From NCBI GenBank assembly GCA_002721105.1, contig PBJL01000030.1, positions 39,351 through 103,350 on the forward strand: a stretch of 64,000 nt of DNA, in the 5' to 3' direction. Below, piece by piece: positions 18,498-28,018 of this stretch (its first letter is position 1; each line of letters begins with the position of its first letter). A program made the translations under genes and the position numbers. This stretch comes from Acidiferrobacteraceae bacterium (GTDB lineage: Bacteria; Pseudomonadota; Gammaproteobacteria; Arenicellales; UBA868). The notes under the pieces were generated by a model. It was not told the DNA's origin, ran no database searches, and was given only the letters and a program-made list of their open reading frames with translations.

Positions 18498-19715
18498 CTA
18501 CTTTTCCCATCGTTGAAAAACTACACTCGAGTTTGTTCCGCCAAATCCAAAACTATTACTCATTACTACATTCAAATTTGCGTTATCTACAGTTTCTTGG
18601 ACAATCGGATATTCATTTGCGCCAGAGTCGAGCTTTTTGATATTAATCGATGGAGCAATAAAATCTTTCTCCAACATTAGGAGAGAGTAGACCGCCTCAT
18701 TAACGCCAGCTGCACCTAGGGCGTGTCCAGTCATTGATTTGGTTGCGCTAATCCTTGGTATATCCTTACCGAACACTTTCCTTATAGCCTCGAGCTCCCT
18801 AATATCCCCTATCGGAGTACTGGTACCATGAGTATTTATATAATCAACTGGTTTTTTTATACTCTGAATTGCTTGCTGCATACAACGCTCTGCTCCTTCT
18901 CCTGAAGGCTGCACCATATCATAACCATCCGATGTGGATCCGTGACCAACCAACTCAGCATATATTTTCGCTCCTCTAGCTAAAGCATGTTCGAGCTCTT
19001 CAACAACCAAAATACCGCCCCCACCAGAAATAACAAAGCCATCCCGCTCCGCATCATATGCTCTCGATGCGACCTCAGGGCAAGCCTTATATTTAGACGA
19101 TAACGCCCCCATAGCATCAAATAACATTGTCATCGCCCAATGTAATTCTTCTCCGCCGCCAGCGAATACTATGTCCTGTTTGCCAAGTTGAATTAAGTCG
19201 GCTGCATTGCTGATACAATGCCCGCTAGTTGCGCAGGCAGAACTAATAGAATAAGCGATGCCTCGGATCCCAAAGGCTGTGCTAAGGCAAGCCGCATTGG
19301 TGCTAGACATTGTCCGAGTAACCATATAGGGCCCTACCCTTCTGATCCCCTTAGAACGCAACAAATCCGCCGCCTTAACAATATTTTCTGGGGAACCACC
19401 ACCTGTACCCACAACTAAGCCAGTTCTGGGACTACGGATTATTTCGTTGCTTAAATTTGCATCTGTCAATGCTTCTTCTAGCGCCAAATAATTATATGAA
19501 GCTGAATCGCCCATAAAGCGTTTGACTTTCCGATCAATAATTGCATCCAAATCTATATCTAACGCGCCATGCACATGTGACCGAAACTTAAGGTCACTAT
19601 ATTCCGCGCTGAATTTCACACCCGATCGTCCCTTATGTAACGCTTCACAGACTGCATCCTTACCTATACCGATACTAGAGACGATACCGAGACCTGTTAT
19701 TACAATTCTGTTCAT
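18498..19715 (-). CDS. fabB: 3-oxoacyl-[ACP] synthase I FabB
   Basis: Elongating condensing enzyme of type II fatty acid synthesis, needed for the unsaturated branch. The 405-residue protein has nucleophile C161 in [10 protein letters not shown], the histidines of INTHGTSTP (near 297) and [10 protein letters not shown] (near 332), and the FabB-type segment [19 protein letters not shown]. The C-terminus has [14 protein letters not shown]. It overlaps fabA by 4 bp (ATGA), giving the fabA-fabB pair that makes cis-unsaturated acyl chains in gammaproteobacteria. Confidence 0.95.
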   Translation of the reverse strand: MNRIVITGLGIVSSIGIGKDAVCEALHKGRSGVKFSAEYSDLKFRSHVHGALDIDLDAIIDRKVKRFMGDSASYNYLALEEALTDANLSNEIIRSPRTGLVVGTGGGSPENIVKAADLLRSKGIRRVGPYMVTRTMSSTNAACLSTAFGIRGIAYSISSACATSGHCISNAADLIQLGKQDIVFAGGGEELHWAMTMLFDAMGALSSKYKACPEVASRAYDAERDGFVISGGGGILVVEELEHALARGAKIYAELVGHGSTSDGYDMVQPSGEGAERCMQQAIQSIKKPVDYINTHGTSTPIGDIRELEAIRKVFGKDIPRISATKSMTGHALGAAGVNEAVYSLLMLEKDFIAPSINIKKLDSGANEYPIVQETVDNANLNVVMSNSFGFGGTNSSVVFQRWEK

Positions 19716-20242
19716 GATTTCATTCTTGAGGCTGTTTGCCCAACCTGAAATAAACCAACACGGAGATCTCTGCCTGTATAAATGAGTTTTCCATCCGCCT
19801 CTACCTCACCATCAGCTATACCCATAAATAATCTTCGGGTGATCAATCGTTTTAAAGACACATGATACCTAACTTTAGAGCATTCTGGTGTAATTTGTCC
19901 GGTAAATTTAATTTCCCCAGCCCCCAATGCTCGACCTTGTCCTGGGCCACCCTTCCATCCCAAAAAAAAGCCTACTAATTGCCACAATGCATCTAGGCCC
20001 AAACAACCAGGCATAACAGAATCGTTTTCAAAATGACACTCAAAGAACCAAAGCTCTGGATTGATATCCAGTTCGGCAATAATTTCTCCTTTATCAAATG
20101 CGCCTCCATCCTCTGATATATGGGTAATTCGATCAAACATTAACATAGGAGGTAAAGGCAATTGAGCGTTCCCTGGGCCAAATAAATTACCATGCCCGCA
20201 TGCAAGCAAATCTTCATAACTGTAATAATTCGGTTTTTTCAA
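19712..20242 (-). CDS. fabA: 3-hydroxydecanoyl-[ACP] dehydratase/isomerase FabA
   Basis: Dehydrates 3-hydroxydecanoyl-ACP and isomerises the product to cis-3-decenoyl-ACP, the branch point to unsaturated fatty acids. The 176-residue hot-dog protein has catalytic H70 in [12 protein letters not shown] and D84 in [11 protein letters not shown], at the same numbering as E. coli FabA. The [22 protein letters not shown] strand before the histidine is also characteristic. It is the first gene of a two-gene unit with fabB. A 68-bp gap separates it from lutC upstream on the same strand. Confidence 0.97.
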   Translation of the reverse strand: MKKPNYYSYEDLLACGHGNLFGPGNAQLPLPPMLMFDRITHISEDGGAFDKGEIIAELDINPELWFFECHFENDSVMPGCLGLDALWQLVGFFLGWKGGPGQGRALGAGEIKFTGQITPECSKVRYHVSLKRLITRRLFMGIADGEVEADGKLIYTGRDLRVGLFQVGQTASRMKS

Positions 20243-20310
20243 AAAATTTATTCCTTCACCACAAAATTATGGTTAATCAATTAGTCTTCTGTAAGTTTTA
20301 CACGATTAGA

Positions 20311-20973
20311 TCATTTATCAAGATTACAGACGATAACATGTACACGCCGAGGACCATGTGCACCATACTCTATAGTTTGCTCTACATCAGCGGTCTTGGA
20401 AGGCCCGGTGATCAGATTAACTGATTTCGGCCATTGGCTATAAGTACGCCTAAGACGTTCCCAGAGATCTTCCTGCGACTCAAGAATATTATCGCTATCA
20501 AGCACTACTATATGATCATCGGAGAGAAAAAGATCAGAAGTTACAGACTCCTGGCTCTCAACAAAAACTAAGCTTCCAGTTTCTTCGATGGCAGAAAATG
20601 CCTCGCTAATTACCGTACGATCATGCTTTTGCGCAAATCTTTTGTGGATATTCCAATCATCAGGCCATTCGATATTTTTAATAATTGACCCTTTTCCGCA
20701 AACTAATTCAAAAGCCAAATCATGATGACCCAAATATTTTTCTAATGCCAACAACAGCTCAGACGATTTGCTTATAACGTCATATGTGCCCTTTACAGCC
20801 TCATGTTTTTTGCAAAAATTGGCTATCAAATCATAGTTCGTTTTGGTTCCAACTGACACATGTCGTTTTTGATTTTTATTCTCTAAGCTAGCAAATGATG
20901 CTGAGGATTTTTGTTTATCTCTACCCAATGAACGTCGAACTGCCGAAAGTATTGCGGTTCGTGACTCATTCAT
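20311..20973 (-). CDS. lutC: LUD-domain protein LutC, lactate utilisation
   Basis: The 220-residue protein is the third component of the LutABC L-lactate oxidation complex. It shows LUD-domain elements: AFSAIEETGSLVF, the DHIVVLDSDNI strand and the C-terminal NLITGPSKTADVEQTIEYGAHGP (core TGPSKTADVE), seen in YkgG/LutC proteins. The function of the domain is not fully known; it is required with LutA and LutB for growth on lactate in Bacillus and others. It overlaps lutB by 4 bp. Confidence 0.9.
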   Translation of the reverse strand: MNESRTAILSAVRRSLGRDKQKSSASFASLENKNQKRHVSVGTKTNYDLIANFCKKHEAVKGTYDVISKSSELLLALEKYLGHHDLAFELVCGKGSIIKNIEWPDDWNIHKRFAQKHDRTVISEAFSAIEETGSLVFVESQESVTSDLFLSDDHIVVLDSDNILESQEDLWERLRRTYSQWPKSVNLITGPSKTADVEQTIEYGAHGPRRVHVIVCNLDK

Positions 20974-22394
20974 TTTTTTTGCCTTATTTTATCTTGCCAC
21001 TGTTTTTGAAATGAGCGAGAAGCCGGTGCCGGGAAATCTCGCGTTTTTGTCCAACCACCCATAAGTGGGAGTTGTTTAATGAAACCGCTCTTTTTTCCTA
21101 ATCGAGAAAATAACCATAAAGGAGGGGCTATCATAATTTGATAAAAACGAGGACGGAGTACTAAATATTGCCAAACTGCAAAAAAAATTTTGCTGGATAA
21201 TGTAATTGATTGTCTTCGAAACTGTTCTGCACGATGTTTTCGAAGGAGATCTGGCAAAGGGATCCGTACAGGACAAACATCCTGACATGCTCCATTCAAA
21301 GAACAAGCATTTGGTAGATCGAAATTTGTGTCAAATCCTTGCATTAGAGTGGTCAAAACGGATCCCATAGGCCCCGGATAGACCCAACCATACGCATGGC
21401 CTCCTATGGCTGTGTATACAGGACAGTGATTTAAACATGCCCCACATCGGATGCAGCGCAACATCGCCTTGTACTCTCCTCCAAGCATCCCAGACCGTCC
21501 ATTATCTAAAAGCACCACATGGTATTCTCTGCCATCACCGAACTGACCATTAAACTGTGGCCCTGAATATAAACTAGTATAAGCAGTCATCTCCTGACCG
21601 GTTGCACTACGCGCTAGAATCCGTAACATAGTGGAAAGATCTTCTAAAGACGGTATTACCTTCTCGATTCCTGCAATCACGATCTGCACTCTTGGTAGAC
21701 AACTCGTCAAGTCGCCATTGCCTTCATTAGTTACGATTACACTGGAGCCAGTTTCAGCAACCAAAAAATTTGCTCCAGTAATACCAACATCAGCACTAAA
21801 AAAACGATCTCTTAATACACTACGTGCTTCATTAACTATTGCCTTTCTTTCATACACTCGCTCGAAATAACCAAGTGGTTGGTGGTAAGTATGAAATAAT
21901 TCAGTGATTTGATCACGCGTTTTGTGCACTGCTGGCGCTATAATATGGCTTGGCTTTTCTGCGGCAAGCTGAACAATATACTCACCAAGATCAGTCTCTA
22001 CAGGTTCTATACCTGCTCTCTCTAAAGCAGCATTCAACTCTATCTCTTCTGAGACCATCGACTTCCCTTTTGTTACCAGATTAGCTCCTGCATCTCGACA
22101 CAGCTCAACGATCAAGGTGCTTGCTTCTTCTGCATTTCGAGCCCAGTGGACATGACCCCCATTTTCTAATACTCTATTTTCATACATTTCAAGATACTTA
22201 TCGAGATGACTTAAGGTATGATCTTTTATATCTCGCGCAGCATCTCGTAGCGTTTCGAACTCGGGCAATTGTGAAACGGCCTCCTTCCGTTTGCCAACAA
22301 ATCCCCCTTTTGCCCGATTCATTGCATTCTGTAAATCTTTATCATGCAAAGCTTTTTTTGCTCTGTCTTGAAAAGTTGGAAGACTATCCATCAT
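20970..22394 (-). CDS. lutB: Iron-sulfur protein LutB, lactate utilisation
   Basis: The 474-residue protein joins an N-terminal LUD-like domain (residues about 60-290, with AEEASTLIVELC, TKGKSMVSEEI and FLVAETGSSVIVTNEGN) to a C-terminal ferredoxin domain. The ferredoxin clusters are CIRCGACLNHCPVY near residue 315 and CSLNGACQDVCPVRIPL near 365. LutB relays electrons from L-lactate oxidation in the Fe-S Lut complex. A hydrophobic segment near residues 405-430 may touch the membrane. It overlaps lutA by 11 bp and lutC by 4 bp, so the three are one operon. Confidence 0.93.
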   Translation of the reverse strand: MMDSLPTFQDRAKKALHDKDLQNAMNRAKGGFVGKRKEAVSQLPEFETLRDAARDIKDHTLSHLDKYLEMYENRVLENGGHVHWARNAEEASTLIVELCRDAGANLVTKGKSMVSEEIELNAALERAGIEPVETDLGEYIVQLAAEKPSHIIAPAVHKTRDQITELFHTYHQPLGYFERVYERKAIVNEARSVLRDRFFSADVGITGANFLVAETGSSVIVTNEGNGDLTSCLPRVQIVIAGIEKVIPSLEDLSTMLRILARSATGQEMTAYTSLYSGPQFNGQFGDGREYHVVLLDNGRSGMLGGEYKAMLRCIRCGACLNHCPVYTAIGGHAYGWVYPGPMGSVLTTLMQGFDTNFDLPNACSLNGACQDVCPVRIPLPDLLRKHRAEQFRRQSITLSSKIFFAVWQYLVLRPRFYQIMIAPPLWLFSRLGKKSGFIKQLPLMGGWTKTRDFPAPASRSFQKQWQDKIRQKK

Positions 22395-23211
22395 CTAGTT
22401 TTTCCAATTCCAGATTCACCGGGCCATCGATGACTCCGGCTAAAACTTCTGCGACATGAAAAATTTGAAAAATCTTTCCCGATCTTTCAAGAAATCCGCC
22501 GATATTAAACAAACAACCAAGATCACCTCCAACCAAAATGTCTGCCTGGGTAGCAGCAATGTTTTTTACTTTATTCGCCACCATATGTGTAGAGATATCT
22601 GGATACTTCATACAAAAAAGACCACCAAATCCGCAACATTCACTAGTGTCTTTCATTTCTTGGATTTCTAAACCTTTTACGCTTGACAGTAACTTTCTTG
22701 GTTGCAGATCAATACCAAGCTCTCTCTTCGAAGAGCATGAATCATGATAAGTGCAAACACCATTCAGTTCAGTATCTACTTTTTGAATTTTTAGAATATC
22801 TACGAGAAATTGGGTCAACTCATAAGTCTTTTCTGACAGTCGGCGCGCCCTTTCTAACCAATATAAATCGGTCATAAATAAACGTGGGTAGTGTTCCCTA
22901 ATCATGCCAGCACATGAGCCTGATGGCACTATGACATAGTCAAACTGTTCAAAAACTGAAATCACTTGACGCGCTACAGCCATAGCACCAAGGGTATCTC
23001 CTCTATTGTAAGTCGGTTGCCCACAGCAAGCTTGCAATTCCGGAACTTCAACCTTACATCCCGCATCTTCTAAGAGGCGAAGTGACGAAAATCCAACGGA
23101 TGGACGAAAAATATCAACAATACACGATGTGAAGAAACCAACCGATACCTCTTCGAGTTCAAGATCAGAGCTAGAGTGCGACAATCCTTTATCTATTGAA
23201 AGCTTATCCAT
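22384..23211 (-). CDS. lutA: Fe-S oxidoreductase LutA (CCG domain), lactate utilisation
   Basis: The 275-residue protein carries two cysteine-rich CCG domains: PELQACCGQPTYNRGD near residue 58 and DTSECCGFGGLFCMKYPDIS near 192, as in GlpC/HdrB-type proteins. The first domain is preceded by FFTSCIVDIFRPSVG. LutA is the first gene of the lutABC unit and takes part in oxidation of L-lactate to pyruvate with electrons passed to the respiratory chain. The N-terminus is about 25 residues longer than the usual start; a later start is possible but no methionine lies close. No lactate permease or LutR regulator is adjacent. Confidence 0.92.
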   Translation of the reverse strand: MDKLSIDKGLSHSSSDLELEEVSVGFFTSCIVDIFRPSVGFSSLRLLEDAGCKVEVPELQACCGQPTYNRGDTLGAMAVARQVISVFEQFDYVIVPSGSCAGMIREHYPRLFMTDLYWLERARRLSEKTYELTQFLVDILKIQKVDTELNGVCTYHDSCSSKRELGIDLQPRKLLSSVKGLEIQEMKDTSECCGFGGLFCMKYPDISTHMVANKVKNIAATQADILVGGDLGCLFNIGGFLERSGKIFQIFHVAEVLAGVIDGPVNLELEKLDDG

Positions 23212-23274
23212 TATCTATAAATGCGATTATTTTTAATGAGGCTTCACGGATAATATCCCAAAGGGTAGCCCGCA

Positions 23275-24111
23275 CTAGACATTATTTTTGCCGACGGAGA
23301 GTTTTAATTCGTATCCGCCAAACTTACGAATATTTAGTACGCCATTATCAAATATCATGTACTGACCCTTAATGCCTTGCAAACATCCAGATACGGACGA
23401 ATGCTTGTCGAAATTATGAGATTTTATTGTTTCTGGATAATTAATTACAGGGTAATTAAGGCGAATCCCATCACCTGTACATGATCCTATTAGGCTAGCA
23501 TCAATCCAGTCTTGGTAGCGTAATAGATCAGGTTTCGCCTGCTCATAGAGACGTTTTCTCTCAAAAATGAGATCTAGACTAGTAGGATCGCCTCTTAACA
23601 TTTTTCGCCATTCAGTGCGGTCATTAGCATAATTTTTGAGAACAACCTCTATTAATCCCGATTGTAATCGTGATTCTACCTGGAACATCGGCATAGCTTG
23701 AATTGCGCCTTGATCGATCCATCGTGTAGGAACTTGACTTGCTCGAGTGATACCAACTTTCAAACCAGATGTATTAGCTACATAAATCACATGCGGTCGC
23801 ATGCAATTCGCTTCCCCCCATTCTGGCTCACGACAAGTACCTTTTTCATAATGACAGGTCTCGGGCTTAACAATGCATGTATCACAGGCTGCAAGGCTCC
23901 GCAAACAAGGAAAACAATGACCTTGATTAAAGCTCTTTTTTGTTTTTCTTCCACATTCGATGCAATATATGTTCCCAGTAAATTGTAACGTTATATCTGA
24001 TCCGATTAACTCGTTTAATGCTAGTGATTCTTGACCAATAGGCAACCAGTAAGAGACTGGGTTTGTGGGTTGAGTTAACATCTTTCGAATAATTCCGATA
24101 ATCATACGCAT
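23275..24111 (-). CDS. DUF2797 family protein
   Basis: The 278-residue protein has zinc-ribbon-like cysteines in YCIECGRKTKKSF, HCFPCLRSLAACDTC and ETCHYEKGTCREPEWGE, followed by VIYVANTSGLKVGITRA, a GIY-YIG-like strand pattern. This matches DUF2797, a family of unknown function. The start at 24111 has AGGA upstream; a second ATG six bases later would also work. It lies 89 bp after the methyl-THF:corrinoid methyltransferase gene and may be co-transcribed with it, though nothing in the protein suggests a link to C1 transfer. Confidence 0.78.
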   Translation of the reverse strand: MRMIIGIIRKMLTQPTNPVSYWLPIGQESLALNELIGSDITLQFTGNIYCIECGRKTKKSFNQGHCFPCLRSLAACDTCIVKPETCHYEKGTCREPEWGEANCMRPHVIYVANTSGLKVGITRASQVPTRWIDQGAIQAMPMFQVESRLQSGLIEVVLKNYANDRTEWRKMLRGDPTSLDLIFERKRLYEQAKPDLLRYQDWIDASLIGSCTGDGIRLNYPVINYPETIKSHNFDKHSSVSGCLQGIKGQYMIFDNGVLNIRKFGGYELKLSVGKNNV

Positions 24112-24199
24112 GTAATCCTGTAAAACAATCTCTGAAAGTGGCCTAGAAAGGTTATTCTGTATTTAAAACAAGTACATCGCGCGTTTAATACTTCGGTTG

Positions 24200-25090
24200 C
24201 TAGTTTCGCTTTCGACTTCGCCTCCCTTGCCGATTCGCCTGCCTTACTAAACTAGAATCTCTGTGACTTTCAATCCATTTCTGACACCCTAGGTCATTAC
24301 CCATCATAACATCAGCCGCTAGGATAGACTGCTTGATTTCCGAATCTAGTGGATTAGTAATTGCGGAAGTCATTCCCGCTCCCATTGCCATCGCAAGAAA
24401 AGTCGCATTCAATCCTTTACGATTAGGTAACCCAAAACTTATATTCGATGCCCCACAAGTAGTGTTAACATTGAGTTCCTCACGCAATTGTTTGATTATG
24501 CTTATTACTTGTATTCCAGCAGAATTAATAGCACCAATTGGCATCACTAAGGGATCCACTAGGATATCTGTCCTAGGGATACCATAATCTTCTGCCCTTT
24601 CTACTATCTTCTTCGCCACCGAAAAACGTACCCTAGGATCTTCTGATATGCCTGTCTCATCGTTAGAGATAGCTACAACTGCTGCTCCAAATTTTTTTAC
24701 CAAAGGTAAAACCGCTTCCAGTCTTTCTTCTTCTCCGGTTACTGAGTTAACTAAAGCTTTTCCCTCATAGGCTGACAACCCAGCAGCCAGAGCATCTACA
24801 ATTGACGAATCTATCGATAACGGCACATCAGTTATCGACTGTATTAATCGAATACAATCGGATAAGATCTTTGGTTCGTCTGCAAGTGGTATCCCTGCAT
24901 TGACATCTAGAATTTGTGCGCCTGCTTTAATTTGTGCGACTGCGTCACGTTCAACTCGACTGTAGTCACCCCGACGCATTTCTTCTGCTAAAAGCTTACG
25001 GCCTGTCGGATTAATGCGTTCGCCGATGATACAAAATGGTCGATCATAGTCAATATGAACTTCCCGCGTTTTCGAACTAACAACCGTCAT
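24200..25090 (-). CDS. Methyltetrahydrofolate:corrinoid methyltransferase (DHPS-like TIM barrel)
   Basis: The 296-residue protein has the pterin-binding fold shared by dihydropteroate synthase, MeTr and the second module of MetH: IGERINPTGRK near residue 22, AQILDVNAGIP near 58, PLSIDSS near 90 and CGASNISFGLPNRKGLNATF near 212. NTTCGASNISFGLPNR is diagnostic of methyl-THF:corrinoid transferases rather than FolP. It would move a methyl group between THF and the cobalamin of the upstream corrinoid protein. It strongly recalls the stand-alone enzymes of marine alphaproteobacteria that act in split methionine synthase or in methylated-amine demethylation. The basic C-terminal tail (RQGRRSRKRN) is also seen there. 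Confidence 0.85.
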   Translation of the reverse strand: MTVVSSKTREVHIDYDRPFCIIGERINPTGRKLLAEEMRRGDYSRVERDAVAQIKAGAQILDVNAGIPLADEPKILSDCIRLIQSITDVPLSIDSSIVDALAAGLSAYEGKALVNSVTGEEERLEAVLPLVKKFGAAVVAISNDETGISEDPRVRFSVAKKIVERAEDYGIPRTDILVDPLVMPIGAINSAGIQVISIIKQLREELNVNTTCGASNISFGLPNRKGLNATFLAMAMGAGMTSAITNPLDSEIKQSILAADVMMGNDLGCQKWIESHRDSSLVRQANRQGRRSRKRN

Positions 25091-25219
25091 TTCTGTCTCA
25101 CCTGTTACTGCTAAATTGCGATCTCCGTTGATTTTAGTGCTCTAGGTTCTAATGGGTCTAGATCGTCACTCCAACAAATCACATAATAATCTCGTCGAAA
25201 AATTTTTTGCGAGGCCGGT

Positions 25220-25939
25220 CTACGGTTTTGGAATTTGCCCTCTGCTTGCTAGAACCAATGTCTTAGCAGTTTCAACTGCTACAGCAGCATCGCGACAGTA
25301 CGCATCTGCACCAATAGCGTCGGAGAATTCCTCATTCAATGGAGCTCCACCAACTAAAACAATTAACTTTTGCCTTATGCCTTGCTCAACCAAGGTATCA
25401 ATTACGACCTTCATATAAGGCATAGTTGTTGTAAGTAACGCAGACATACCAAGAATATCTGGTTTATGCTCATCTATGGCATCAAGATATTTTTCAACAC
25501 CATTATTAATGCCAATGTTAATGACTTCAAAGCCAGCTCCCTCCATCATCATAGCAACAAGATTCTTACCGATGTCATGTATATCACCTTTAACCGTACC
25601 GATAACCATTTTTCCAATTGTTTGAGCGCCAGTTTCCGCCAACAACGGTCTTAGAATAGCCATCCCACCTTTCATGGCGTTAGCAGACATCAATACCTCT
25701 GGAACAAACAATATGCCATCCCTGAAATCAATACCAACTATTCGCATACCTTCAACTAGTGCATCTTCAAGGACTTTTCCAGGCTCCCAGCCTCGCCCGA
25801 GCAGGATATTTGTACCCTCTTCTATCTCTTCCTTTAGTCCATCGTAAAGGTCGTCATGCATTTGTTCGACAAGATCTTCATCAGACAGAGTATTAAGATC
25901 TATTTCATCTGATGACTCAATTGATGTTTCGTCGTTCAT
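25220..25939 (-). CDS. Corrinoid (cobalamin-binding) methyl-carrier protein
   Basis: The 239-residue protein has a helical cap domain (residues about 20-115, with FVPEVLMSANAMKGGMAIL) and a B12-binding Rossmann domain. The lower-ligand motif is GDIHDIGKN near residue 130, followed by GMSALLTTTMPYM and VLVGGAPLN. This is the base-off/His-on type shared with MetH and MtaC/MtbC/MtgC. The acidic N-terminus (residues 1-45) and overall sequence match corrinoid proteins paired with stand-alone MeTr in marine proteobacteria. It lies 129 bp upstream of the methyltransferase and 212 bp after fhs. Substrate methyltransferase and reactivation ATPase genes are not in the window. Confidence 0.88.
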   Translation of the reverse strand: MNDETSIESSDEIDLNTLSDEDLVEQMHDDLYDGLKEEIEEGTNILLGRGWEPGKVLEDALVEGMRIVGIDFRDGILFVPEVLMSANAMKGGMAILRPLLAETGAQTIGKMVIGTVKGDIHDIGKNLVAMMMEGAGFEVINIGINNGVEKYLDAIDEHKPDILGMSALLTTTMPYMKVVIDTLVEQGIRQKLIVLVGGAPLNEEFSDAIGADAYCRDAAVAVETAKTLVLASRGQIPKP

Positions 25940-26151
25940 TGTCTCTGATCAAAAATAGCGATCTATCGCTTCTATTGAATGGATTTAAAAATACAAGGAA
26001 ATATTACGGCGAAGCATCTTTCAAACATCAGTTGAGTGCGACCCCCAACAATCATTTTGCGACATTAAACCAGGACACATCACTGAAAGTAAGAATTATT
26101 ATCTACGGGAGTCTAAATCTCGGCCCGAAATAAACCGACTATGAAATCTGC

Positions 26152-27822
26152 TTAAAACAATCCTTCAATTTCTCCATCTGAACCAATCCGAATGTTATTA
26201 GCAGCTGGGACTCTAGGAAGCCCAGGCATCGTCATGATATCTCCGCAAATTGCTACCACAAAACCAGCTCCTGCCGCCAAACGAACTTCACGGATAGGAA
26301 CCATATGGCCACTAGGAGCGCCTAAAAGGGCAGGATCAGTAGAAAAACTATACTGGGTCTTTGCCATACAAACAGGTAGGTTGCCAAAACCATCCTCCTG
26401 CAACTGACTAAACTGTTGCCGGACTTTTTTATCTGCGATAATGTCTTCAGCACCATAAATGTTTTGGGCAACAGTGCGTGTCTTTTCCCACAAAGGTGTG
26501 GCGTCATCATACAAAGTTTGGAATTTAGCCTGATCTGAATCAGCGATCTCAGCCACTTTTTGTGCTAATTCCTCCGCACCGGCACCCCCGTCAGCCCAAT
26601 GAGTACAAGAAACTGCATCAACTCCTAAGTCAGTGCAAAAGTTTTTTATTACCTCAAACTCCTCTGTCGTATCTGATTCAAAACCATTTACACCAACGAT
26701 CACGGGAACTCCGAACTGCTCTAGGTTGCGTATGTGTTTGCCTAAGTTTTCGAGCCCTCTCTGCACAGCATCGGTATTAGGCATGGACAATTCGCTTTTT
26801 GACAATCCACCGTGATACTTTAATGCACGAATAGTTGCCACAATTACAGCTGCATCCGGCCTAAGGCCGGATTTCCGACACTTAATATTCAAAAATTTCT
26901 CAGCACCGAGATCAGCTCCAAAGCCAGCCTCTGTAACAACATAATCAGCAATGCCAAGTCCAGTTTTTGTTGCAATTACAGAATTGCAACCATGCGCAAT
27001 GTTGGCAAATGGGCCTCCGTGTATTAGGGCCGGATTATTTTCCAAAGTCTGTACCAAATTTGGCCTGAATGCATCCTTAAGTAACACTGTCATCGATCCG
27101 TCGGCTGATAGATCGCGTGCAAAAATTGGCGATCGACTTCTCGAATAACCAACAATTATATTACCGAGACGATTTTGCAAATCTTCAAGATTCTCTGCCA
27201 AACAAAAAATTGCCATGACTTCGGAAGCGACGGTAATATCAAAACCAGACTCACGCGGAAATCCATTCGAAATTCCGCCCAATGAAGCTGTGATATTTCT
27301 TAAAGCTCTATCATTCATGTCAACGACACGGCGCCAATTTACACGACGCGCATCAAAACCCAAGTCATTGCTCCAATAAATATGATTATCGATCATTGAT
27401 GAAAGTAAATTATGAGCACTGCCGATGGCATGAAAATCGCCAGTAAAATGTAAATTAATGTCTTCCATTGGCACCACTTGTGCATAACCTCCACCTGCTG
27501 CGCCACCTTTCATACCAAAACACGGCCCGAGACTTGGTTCACGAAGACAAGCCAACGCCTGTTTTCCAATCCTATTCAACCCATCCGTCAAACCGACTGA
27601 AGTAGTAGTCTTGCCCTCACCTGCAGGTGTCGGTGACATAGCAGTCACCAAGATTAACTTCCCAGGATGTTGATTACTAAGGCCTTCCACGCAATCCATT
27701 GATAATTTCGCTTTATCATCGCCAAAAGGAATCAAGTCGTTATTGGATAAATCAAGCTTTTCAGCAATCTCCACGACCGGCTTCAGTTTCGCTCGTCGAG
27801 CGATCTCAATGTCAGTTGTCAC
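26152..27822 (-). CDS. fhs: Formate-tetrahydrofolate ligase Fhs
   Basis: Makes 10-formyl-THF from formate, THF and ATP, or runs in reverse to release formate and ATP. The 556 residues match the bacterial monofunctional enzyme. The P-loop is [14 protein letters not shown] near residue 66, followed by [23 protein letters not shown] (core [15 protein letters not shown]) and [15 protein letters not shown]. The C-terminal half shows [20 protein letters not shown]. It starts with GTG after AAGGAG at a spacing of 11. The neighbours (corrinoid protein and MeTr downstream, serC/serA upstream) place it in a THF C1 cluster. Confidence 0.97.
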   Translation of the reverse strand: MTTDIEIARRAKLKPVVEIAEKLDLSNNDLIPFGDDKAKLSMDCVEGLSNQHPGKLILVTAMSPTPAGEGKTTTSVGLTDGLNRIGKQALACLREPSLGPCFGMKGGAAGGGYAQVVPMEDINLHFTGDFHAIGSAHNLLSSMIDNHIYWSNDLGFDARRVNWRRVVDMNDRALRNITASLGGISNGFPRESGFDITVASEVMAIFCLAENLEDLQNRLGNIIVGYSRSRSPIFARDLSADGSMTVLLKDAFRPNLVQTLENNPALIHGGPFANIAHGCNSVIATKTGLGIADYVVTEAGFGADLGAEKFLNIKCRKSGLRPDAAVIVATIRALKYHGGLSKSELSMPNTDAVQRGLENLGKHIRNLEQFGVPVIVGVNGFESDTTEEFEVIKNFCTDLGVDAVSCTHWADGGAGAEELAQKVAEIADSDQAKFQTLYDDATPLWEKTRTVAQNIYGAEDIIADKKVRQQFSQLQEDGFGNLPVCMAKTQYSFSTDPALLGAPSGHMVPIREVRLAAGAGFVVAICGDIMTMPGLPRVPAANNIRIGSDGEIEGLF

Positions 27823-28018
27823 GGTTTTTTTGTCTCCTTAGTACTCGAATTAATATCACGAAACATATTTCGGTCCGCACTGTAGCACCTTAAGATGCCG
27901 AATTAACGGTATTTACAACATTTGAAATTCATTTTCATAAAAAAAACTAATAAGCCATATCTAAGCGCATGGGATGATACCACTGAACAACACCTCATTG
28001 AGATTATCCGCCATTAAC

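Noticed and set aside
18429..18680. 83-codon open frame on the plus strand overlapping the 3' end of ispG and fabB
   Set aside because: It overlaps both conserved genes and has no ribosome site; a shadow frame.
27823..28018. Possible riboswitch in the leader of fhs
   Set aside because: The region has the near-palindrome GCATCTTAAGGTGC but no recognisable THF, cobalamin or glycine riboswitch core.
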